DNA of 64,000 nt, from the NCBI GenBank assembly GCA_964059195.1, contig CAXKWD010000002.1:148197042-148261041 (forward strand), written 5' to 3'. Source of the stretch: Ectobius pallidus. Lineage: Eukaryota > Arthropoda > Insecta > Blattodea > Ectobiidae. Positions 56,302 to 64,000 of this stretch are shown piece by piece. Within the stretch, counting starts at the first letter, position 1, and each line of letters opens with the position of its first letter. The translations under genes and the position numbers were made by a program. The notes below the pieces were generated by a model. It was not told the origin of the DNA, did no database searches, and saw only the letters and a list, made by a program, of their open reading frames with translations.

Positions 56302-58169
56302 CAGCCCTATTCTGTAACTTCTCGATTTCGGAATCGGAATCTGCAAAGAAACCGATTTTTCAATGTTTTGGTATTCTGTAACTCCATTCCGATTCCGAGC
56401 GGTCGGAATCATCCCGATAGTAATGGCGGCTGATCGGAATCCTTGCCGAGAGGTCTCTCGCATTTGGTTGGGGATTTCGAAGTCAAATACATAACGAAAG
56501 AAAGTAGTTTATGTCGTTGTTTTATTACATTAGTATCATTAATCCATAAGCATAACTAATTAAAATATTTAAAACTTAATAAAATAATGAAAACATATTA
56601 AAATAATATATGTGAAAATGTAGGGTTATGTTTGTCTTCTTTAGCAGAGAACGATTTTACAAATCATACCCAGAAATATTAGATGTAGTATAAATGTATG
56701 TAGCCTACTAATTTTCTTTAACTGTAAGATAATTTATTCGTTAATAACACCGTCGACCCTAATTCACTACCAGTATAACTTAATATGTTCTTGCCATAAT
56801 TATGAACATTAAGTACAGAAAACAGACTACGAATAAAACAAACAGCAGATGATATTGTATTCATTGCTAAAATGTACTGTACATGTACTTAACCTATGCC
56901 AACTAAACTCCAAAATAAAGAAAACATTAATATAGACCAAGGGTGCCCGAACATTTCATATGAAGGTTCAATAACCATTTCAATTGTTTATGGCGTGTCA
57001 TATTTATACTAGCAGTAATTTACGTTTAAAAACTAGACTAATCTCAAAGCAAACATATATAATATTTTTAATCATTTCTGTAATCACTGTTTTTGTTAAA
57101 TTAAATGCATAACTATAAAAATACTGTAATAAATAGAACACACGTAGTACGATAAAAGACTACTTTAGCAAATATTACCCAATAAGAGTCATTTAGTAAA
57201 TGCTTTTAATTAGACATAATATAGTGTACTATGTAGTCAGCTTGTGCAAAAATAATTAGGAAAATGCATGCGTAATTACCTGGCAATGAGAAGTGTATAT
57301 TGAAGACTACAAACCACTGATAACTGGATTCTCTCTTGTGGAGACGATATCGCTTGAAATAACACACATCACTATTTTCATGGTTTCACAGAATAATTAC
57401 AGAACTGTATTCATTGCACTTTCACTGTTCATCCATTATCAAATTTGCACATACTCGATAAAAATTGAATTAGTGACAATATTACACGGAATTGTACAGC
57501 TTCTGTAGACTACAAATGCCTGACTGCCTCTGCAAAGCGTAAATGTGAAACACAATTTGGAAGAATGGGAACATAACGGTCTATGAGGGATGATTGACCG
57601 TGCCCCTCTAGCCTTTCTTTGAAGTGCAACCCCCAAGTAAGCTCACCACATTCCTAACATTAGAAATGAGATCCAATGAATAGAATTTAGTGTAGCTGTT
57701 CATTGCAAAATTTTAAAACCACAGCAGTAGTCATTTAAGATACGTAGGTTTTATTATAACTTATTTGTAAGGCCCGTCAAAAAAATAAGCGGCCTATTCA
57801 TATTAAGTTCTTTTAGTACGACTCCATTTTATAAATTGTGTGAGATATTATCAAGTCTCATGAATTTTAGGGTTAGTCAAAACATTTTCATTATGGCGGG
57901 AGTGCGATTTCAGACGACAAATCTTCCTAGTTGAGATGACGTCACTTAAAACCCTTGTCTCTCATTGGGTAACGTCACCTGTACGTCACTAATGCCTCGG
58001 CTACCTTCGGGATTTCATTTTGAGATACGCAAAACGAGTGGATGATCTCGATTGGTGTTACAGAATACCAAACAAGCCAACATTTCGATCGACTCGGAAT
58101 GGGGAGATCCCGATCGGAAACATCTCGAGTCGAGCGGCTGGCAAAACGAAAAGTTACAGAATAGGGCTG
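56302..58169. mobile_element. TIR element F (TIR CAGCCCTATTCTGTAACTT, TSD CTG)
   Basis: The ends CAGCCCTATTCTGTAACTT and its exact inverse are flanked by CTG (56299-56301, 58170-58172). CGGAATCGGAATC-like repeats and a second GGTATTCTGTAACTC (about 56371) sit near the left end, with mirrored units near 58050-58160. The core is AT-rich with no recognised ORF. A 3-bp TSD suggests the PIF/Harbinger type or similar. The end motif is shared with element G. Confidence 0.82.
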
Positions 58170-58480
58170 CTGAGAAGTTTTCTGAATTTTCCACCACTGA
58201 AACTCTATTCATTTCATCAGCTATGAGTATTCTCTATACCTGTCCTATCTTCCATCACAATCACATCTCTGCTGATTGTGACTGTATTCTTTCTAGGATC
58301 ATATACTCTATAACCTTTCACATTTTCAGAAAATCCAACTAGAATGTGTAGGTTTGCCTTTTTGTTCCACTTGAGCCTTCTTTCCTTGGGAACATGGACC
58401 ATTACAGAGCTTCCAAATAAGCGAATGTGACTTAAGTCAGGTTTCTTGCCAAACCACGCTTCATATGGCGTTTTGTCATT
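58170..58480 (-). pseudogene. Copia 2 integrase C-terminal segment
   Basis: It continues KTPYEAWFGKKPDLSHIRLF (from the minus strand at about 58470-58410), VHVPKERRLKWNKKANLHIL and VGFSENVKGYRVYDPRKNTV with SRDVIVMED, as in Copia integrase tails. It runs to EMNRVSVVENSENFS, where element F enters. The frame rejoins EPLNCNEEYRDSVG at 56298 when F is removed with one CTG copy. Confidence 0.85.
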
Positions 58481-59346
58481 AAACTCCAGTAGTCACAGAC
58501 CTGTTCTTCAGATACACAGCTGTGTTCGCTGCTTCTGCCAAGAATTTCTTCTCCAGCTTGGCATCGAACAACAAGCATCTCGCTTTTTCAACTACAGTCC
58601 TGTTAGCACGTTCACTGACTCCATTCTGCTGTGGGGTGTATGCATTTGATTTTTGGTGTATCACTCCATTTTTCAGGTAACTTTCAAATTCACCACTGCA
58701 AAACTCACCTCCATTGTCTGTCCGAAGAACCTTTATCTTTCTATTCTGCTGGTTTTCAACTATCTTTTTAAATTCCTTGAACTTCTGGAACACCTCACTC
58801 TTGTGTTTCAGGAAGTAAATTAAAGTCATTCGACTATAATCATCAATGAACAATAAGAAATACTGAGCTCCTCCAATGGATTTTGTTTCCATTGCACCAC
58901 ATACATCTGCATGTATTATTTGCAATACTTCTGTACTCCGCTCACCAACATGGGTAAATGGTAATCTCATCTGCTTGCCTTCACAGCAGGTCACACATGT
59001 CTCCTTTGTTGTGTCTGAGCTTGAAGGAAACGACACGCCCTCCACTAGGCCATTTCTCATTTCATTCAAATCTGAACTGTTTATATGTGGTAGACATCTG
59101 TGCCACATCTCTCCACTTACTGTTGCTGAAGCTGCTAACAAACGTCCACCTTTGGTTTGAATATTCAGTTTGTAAACACCGTCTTTCAAGTCTGCTGTTG
59201 CCACCAAAACCTCCTTGTTGTTGCGAATATAGCAGTGATTTGCTTCAAACATAACATCATTTCCATTTTTTATCAGTTCACTCACAGATAACAAATTGGT
59301 CGTCAAACTTGGCACATATAAAACATTTTCGATTGTGATTTCATAG
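58479..59346 (-). pseudogene. Copia 2 integrase
   Basis: It reads PSLTTNLLSVSELIKNGNDV, then a GAG-pre-integrase zinc domain (MWHRCLPHIN ... CVTCCEGKQ). The DDE core is IIHADVCGAMETKSIGGAQY (first Asp), LFIDDYSR, KVLRTDNGGEFCSGEF (second Asp) and TPQQNGVSERANRTVVEKAR (Glu). The core is open for 278 codons. A frameshift at about 58480 leads into the C-terminal segment. Confidence 0.92.
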
Positions 59347-59628
59347 TCAATATTTGTGGTTATGTCTACATCTCCAGAGCGTGCCCGAGCACATTACTGG
59401 CACTATCGAGTTGTTAGCCACTATTATTTCTGGTAATGCCGGCGAACAATCGACATTCTTCAACCATTCCTTATTCACTGACATGTGAGCACTCGCACCT
59501 GAAGCAATGTACCACTCGTTTTTGCTGTGTTTTCCACTCAAGAAAACCACATTGAAAGCATTTGATTTCTTGTCATTCTTCCCCGACAATGGACACTTGT
59601 TTCCATAATGTCCCAGTTGTTTACCCTT
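59347..59628 (-). pseudogene. Copia 2 protease with altered catalytic residue
   Basis: The motif is EWYIASGASAHMSVNKEWLK, where Copia proteases have WYIDSGAS. The catalytic Asp codon is GCT (Ala) instead of GAT, a single change. A frameshift near 59380-59350 follows. Polyprotein cleavage by this copy would fail. Confidence 0.88.
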
Positions 59629-60960
59629 TTAGCAGATTATGATTTTTTCTCCTTTCATCTGTGAAATCTCGTTCTTGCTTCCATGTTTTTTCTTAAAACT
59701 TTTCGCGGCAAATGCAGCGCCACTGGAATCCGTTTCTAAATTTGAAACTTCCATGTCTAGCAATTTCGATTTGATCACATCTGTGGTAATCTGAATTCCT
59801 GAATGTTCAATTGCCATTATCATTGGTGAAAATCTTTTTGGCAAACCTGCTAATAACAATGACCCCACCCATTCATCATTAATGGTAAATCCTGTGCCAT
59901 TTAGTCTCTGTGCAGTGTCAACCAGTTGCGTAACATACGTGGTCATTGTGTCACAATTTGGTCACAGTTTTCTAGTCGAATTGAAATCAAGTTACGAAGT
60001 AGCGTTATTTTTCTTGCATTCCCCGAGTCATCAAACATAGACTTCAACTTGTCCCACAACTCTTGAGACGTAACCGTATTGTTAATGTGCACCACTGCCT
60101 TCTAAACTGTATTACTCGTGTATATACTGCCTGTCCTATACGGCTAATTTTGCGTACTCGGCGACATTACAGATGGGAGCACCTTTCACACCCAGATTGC
60201 TTCTTGTTTTTTGCTATGACATTGTTGATTATGTAGTGCTGTCACCGCCGTCTCGTAATATAGCATAAACTGAATGTTTAAACTTGTATTATTCTAGGTA
60301 CCGGTACTTAATTGCTATGAATAAAATTTTGTAAAATAATAATTATAAAATTTACTATCAATACGTCTAATTAATTTATATTTATTTTAATTACTGCTCC
60401 AAAATTCCATTTCAAGGTAAGTGTCATATACTGGAATAATATGTTCTAAACAAATAACACAAGTATCTGTGTCTGTTTAATGCTTTTTTTTTGACGCAGC
60501 AAACGCATAGAAGCAATGTACGGTAATGTATAGGGCACTGCCTTCTAGACTCTATTACGCGTGTATTCTCGAGACGGCGGTTGTATAGGTGGCGGTGATT
60601 GCTGCAATCTGGGTGTGAACTGTGTCGCCTCTACTGGAGAAATTAGGCATTTGAGCAATTCTCTAAACTCCATGTTAAAATAAAGCATAGGACAGGCAGT
60701 GTAATTCTCGGGACGGCGGTGATGTGCACATATAATCCGGGATCTATAGTCAGTATTAACTTTGTCTTGGTTTTTGCGTCATCACTTGGCTTTGATTCTG
60801 CACCAGAAACAGGCTTTATGTATTGAACCATGCCTTCCAGCACCAACAAATTTTCTGCTGCAAAACTCCATTCTTCGTAATTTTCTCGGCCTTTAACTTT
60901 GGCACACTTGAGATGTAGCTCCCAGCCATCGTCCACGGCAACACCCACAATATTTTCAAC
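59629..60960 (-). pseudogene. Copia 2 gag
   Basis: The minus strand reads WELHLKCAKVKGRENYEEWS and KTKTKLILTIDPGLYVHI to 60730. After removal of the hAT MITE it continues NNTVTSQELWDKLKSMFDDS and ISIRLENCDQIVT. Then come LNGTGFTINDEWVGSLLLAG and a zinc knuckle in which the second position is lost: IIC-stop-KGKQLGHYGNKCP (expected CYKCGKQLGHYGNKCP). It is a UBN2-type Copia gag. The stop in the knuckle and a frame change near 59945 disable it. Confidence 0.85.
60093..60721. mobile_element. hAT MITE H, 8-bp TSD ATGTGCAC
   Basis: ATGTGCAC flanks at 60085-60092 and 60722-60729, within Copia 2 gag. The left end CACTGCCTTCTAAACTGTAT recurs almost unchanged at about 60538, and the right end is the inverse of CACCGCCGTCCCGAGAATTA. 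It is therefore either compound or has repeated ends. Non-coding. Confidence 0.82.
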
Positions 60961-60999
60961 TGTAATTCCTCTGAATTAACAAAAATAACGGTCCTGGCT

Positions 61000-62240
61000 C
61001 AGGCCAGTCTTTGTGACCTGAGCAAAGCCTTGGATTGCGTGATACATGATATACTGCTTAAAAAAATGGAACACTATGGTATAAGAGGGCACACACTAAA
61101 AATATTTCAGTCATATCTTCAGAATCGTAAACAGTTAGTGATAGTTGAGGGAAAGCAATCTCAGGTCTCCAATGTAGATATAGGTGTCCCACAAGGCTCA
61201 GTTTTGGGTCCACTATTATTCCTTATTATGATTAATGATGTGTCTGAAAGCTTTTTTTGTAATACAGTTGTCTATGCTGATGATACAACTTTCCTCAATA
61301 TTCATAAAGATAATAAAATACTTTCAGATTTAGTTCAAAACACCCTTAAAAAAGCACAGCAATGGTTTCAAATAAATGGATTTTTTATGAATGAAAATAA
61401 AACAAAATATATTATTTAGTCTAAAAAATCAGGACGATGTGTTGTCATACTCAACTGAAAATGTCAAACTTCTAGGAATAACTCTAGACAGACATCTTAC
61501 CTGGAATTCACACATAGATCTAATATGTAGCAAACTATCTAACATGGTGTATCTACTGGCAAATTTAAAAAAAAATCATACCAATAGAATATGTACATAT
61601 GGCTTATTACTCATTCTTTCAGAGTGTAATGAGGTATGGATTGATACTATGGGGTAGTAGTTCCAGAATTGATAAAGTGTTGATGATCCAAAAGAAAGCG
61701 GTTAGAATATTGACTGGTGCGAAAGTAAGGGAACATTGTAAACCATTATTTGTAGAAATGGAGATTCTAACTGTCATTAATTTATATATATATGATGTTT
61801 TATGTTTAATAAGAGAAGATTTACATATGTACCATATGAGACAGCAAATTCATAATCATCATACAAGAAGTTCTAACAAAATAGACATTCCAGCTCACAG
61901 ATTACAAAAAACTACGAAATACTACAAACAAATGGGAATAAATATGTACAATAAACTGCCAACCAAAATTAAAAATTAAAAATTTAGATATAAACATGTT
62001 CAAATGTAGACTATATAAATGGCTAGAAAAACATCCTTTTTATAAAGTGAGTGATCTTGATAATGTTACTAAAGACGACATTTAATTTTTAAAGGCCTTT
62101 TTCACTATATGTGTGTTTTAACGTGTTCTTATATGTCTATATGTGTGTTTTAGTTGTAAAACTCTTTTTTAACGAAGCCGATAGCAAACATGTGTTCGAC
62201 TAATATGGTGGATTGGAAATAAATAAATAAATAAATAAAA
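61000..62240 (+). mobile_element. 5'-truncated LINE (Jockey/CR1/I-like RT)
   Basis: The plus strand reads LCDLSKALDCVIHDILLKKM, HTLKIFQSYLQNRKQLVIV, IGVPQGSVLGPLLFLIMIND and TVVYADDTTFLNIH (catalytic YADD), then FQINGFFMNENKTKYI. In later frames come VKLLGITLDRHLTWNSHIDL, QSVMRYGLILWGSS, QKKAVRILTGA, and CRLYKWLEKHPFYKV near 62020. The order matches RTs of Jockey, CR1 and I-like elements. The 3' end has an (ATAA)n tail at about 62217-62238. Frameshifts near 61420 and 61600 make it a pseudogene. It sits in the 5' LTR of Copia 2. Confidence 0.9.
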
Positions 62241-62349
62241 CCTAAAGGGACGGGATGGTTTACCGCCAATGACTGTCTTTTATTTAACACCTAGTTATAC
62301 AAGCATAAACACAGATGGCACTACTAGTTTTGACACACTAAGGAATAAC

Positions 62350-63082
62350 ACTTTAAACCAGTGTTGGTTACTCTGGTATTAACCCTTGTGTAGACTATAC
62401 AACTTGCTCTAAACCATTTTCCTGACTGGTAGAGTTTGACATTCTTTGCAGCTGTATGTAGAATTTAGCAAAATCGTGAACAAGTGCATTATCAAAAAGT
62501 GAGATATAAAATTTTTGCCTCCTAAAGGAGAATCAGCTACAACAATTTTTAACTCTGGCAAGTGAAACAGTGCTCTGACAGAATAAAAACCTTAATGTCC
62601 AGAATCTTTTAAAACAAAATCTATAAGCTTATTAATGCATACTATGCATACAAATCACAATGAATTAGTAATTTCCATGGTAACTCGCAAATAAGCGTTC
62701 ATTTTCGAGTTTAAGTTAAAAATTGCATTTGCAATAGTAGAAGTTAGTAATTATGGAGACAGTTGCTACATAGTTAATATTGAAACCTTTTCATTACATA
62801 TTAACAAATTTTGTGTCAACGTTATCCACCAAAAAATTGTGTCTCTATATTTTATAATAAGTGCAGATATTTATCTACTGTATGATTTACAATAATGTAT
62901 TTTTCTGGTGAAAAATTTTGCTTTTATCTTCCACCACCACACTGATGATCACAATAGTGAAATTGTTAACTATAGCCTAAATAGCTACCTAATGGAATAT
63001 CAGAATCAGTGAACAAAAACACAAGTCCTTGTTTTCACCAAAAGGAGGCTGCATGCTAAACATAGGCTGCAACTAGAGACAA
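62350..63082. other. No gene recognised
   Basis: AT-rich DNA to the right of the Copia 2 LTR. Only short, random-looking frames. Confidence 0.5.
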
Positions 63083-64000
63083 GGGTCATTCCACACTAAT
63101 CCCATGTAAAATACCTGAGTATTTTGTTAGACAGATTTTTACTCTCCATCACATTAGCTATACTGAAAAGTTCTTATTTCTGTTCTATTTCCTTGCCTGT
63201 CAGTCACTTTTGGAATCCAGCTTCTAATGATATGTCTCTACTTATCTTTGAAATGCAAATGATTTGCCCTTCTGGGCTCTACACTGCACTGCAGTTTGCT
63301 GTCTTCACAAAGACAAAAGTTGTGTTTGCTTTTAAAATGAGAGTAAAAATGATTCATGCAAGCGAACAAAATAAACTTTTAAGCATATTTTGATGTTCAA
63401 TCTCAGTAACACTCACAAAGCATTGCTGAATTGTTTTATTATAACCATTTGTGAATTTGTGGTAAATTATCATCCCTTCGCTTTTTAGGTTTTATGATTG
63501 CATAGAAACATTTTCAATAAAATGAAATAAACCTTGTCATGGAAATTTGTGAATGAATAACCTGCATAACCTGTTCAAAGCGGTAATAAAAAAAAAAGCC
63601 TTTTCTTTGTAATAGTAATTTCTATGTGCTTGATTCCATTATTAAAACCAGATAAATTCAATATAAGAAGAAAAAAATAATTTAGACAGCACTTATCTAA
63701 ATTAATCTGTGCTTGTCCAATTTGGTCAGTAGCAGCTTGTTACATATTTACAAATGGGACTGTCCATTGTTAGTATCAGGACACTTTGGTTGAAATTTAA
63801 ACTTCATAATTTGAAGTACAGTGTGATATTTGACTTACAAAAAACAATTTTGCTGTATACATCTTAAACGCCACTCTCAGTTTCACTCCCAGTATCTTGC
63901 TTGGGGTTGATGGCAAAAATATACTTTTTTTTTTTTTTTTTTTTATTATATATAGTAGTATACGGACGAGGAAATAAGGTTAAAAAATTCGAATGAATTA
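63083..64000. other. Possible single end of a GGGTCATTCC transposon; otherwise nothing
   Basis: GGGTCATTCCACACTAATCC at 63083 resembles the termini of transposons A, B and D. No partner end is visible, so the element would extend beyond the window or be a relic. A run of about 23 T sits at 63925-63947. No ORF of note. Confidence 0.35.

Larger units (their letters stand above)
54334..62349 (-). mobile_element. Copia element 2, LTR to LTR, nested
   Basis: A 107-bp sequence beginning (minus strand) TGTTATTCCTTAGTGT occurs at 62243-62349 and, slightly changed, at 54334-54440: the starts of the 5' and 3' LTRs. A polypurine tract, AAGTGGGGGT (minus, 54441-54450), directly precedes the 3' LTR. Between them are gag, protease, integrase, RT and RNase H in Copia order. 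Inserts are a LINE (about 61000-62240), a hAT MITE (60093-60721) and TIR element F (56302-58169). The 5' LTR is cut by the LINE, with loss of its remainder. Confidence 0.88.

Noticed and set aside
1..64000. CRISPR arrays, bacterial operons, ribosome binding sites
   Set aside because: The repeats present are dispersed transposon motifs without regular spacers. Splice sites, SINEs and LINEs show the DNA is from an animal.

Overview
This window is animal DNA, most likely from an insect with a large, repeat-rich genome (a cockroach, termite or other hemimetabolous lineage is my guess, not a demonstrated identity). Almost all of it is transposable elements. The one host gene I can support is on the + strand: two consecutive coding exons of TM9SF2 (nonaspanin family), at 9534-9601 and 47877-47970. 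They join in frame across a 38.3 kb intron. The window therefore reads as an upstream intron (1-9533), two short exons, one giant TE-filled intron (9602-47876), and the start of the next intron (47971-64000).

Layout. 1-7050: a minus-strand Copia element cut by a head-to-head Penelope (PLE) cassette at 942-6245, which is itself cut by a TIR element at 3459-5790. 7080-9000: a decayed mariner-like transposase and a TA-flanked MITE. 9534: exon 1 of the pair. 9675-12170: dispersed repeats and a tRNA-derived SINE. 12829-24396: a minus-strand BEL/Pao element containing a DNA transposon (A, 16598-23456), which contains a second related transposon (B, 16941-21438) with a nearly intact transposase. 26341-29755: a 25-bp minisatellite, then a pseudogene of a PIN-like, cysteine-rich 'FSGCDTT' family split by a second PLE that carries a well-formed hammerhead ribozyme motif. 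29809-31550: a mariner and a mariner-like relic.

32286-38713: a palindromic transposon (D) hosting a mariner, a SINE and another repeat. 39528-44707: a hAT element with an 8-bp TSD, hosting two smaller TIR elements. 44871-47060: a DDE transposase relic and LINE debris. 47877: second TM9SF2 exon. 48440-51060: LINE fragments hosting a MITE and a mariner. 51560-54090: DDE transposase relic, hAT MITE and PLE fragment. 54334-62349: a minus-strand Copia between LTR pieces, hosting a TIR element, a hAT MITE and a LINE. 62350-64000: nothing coding recognised.

The elements work as a nested insertion record. In at least five places a short target duplication flanks the insert, and removing the insert with one copy of the duplication rejoins the interrupted ORF. 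The most interesting theme is a group of TIR transposons (A, B, D, possibly C) with GGGYCATTCC-like ends and mostly 4-bp TSDs. Each carries its own 12-14 bp motif repeated several times near the ends. All homology calls are from reading motifs by eye; no database search was run.
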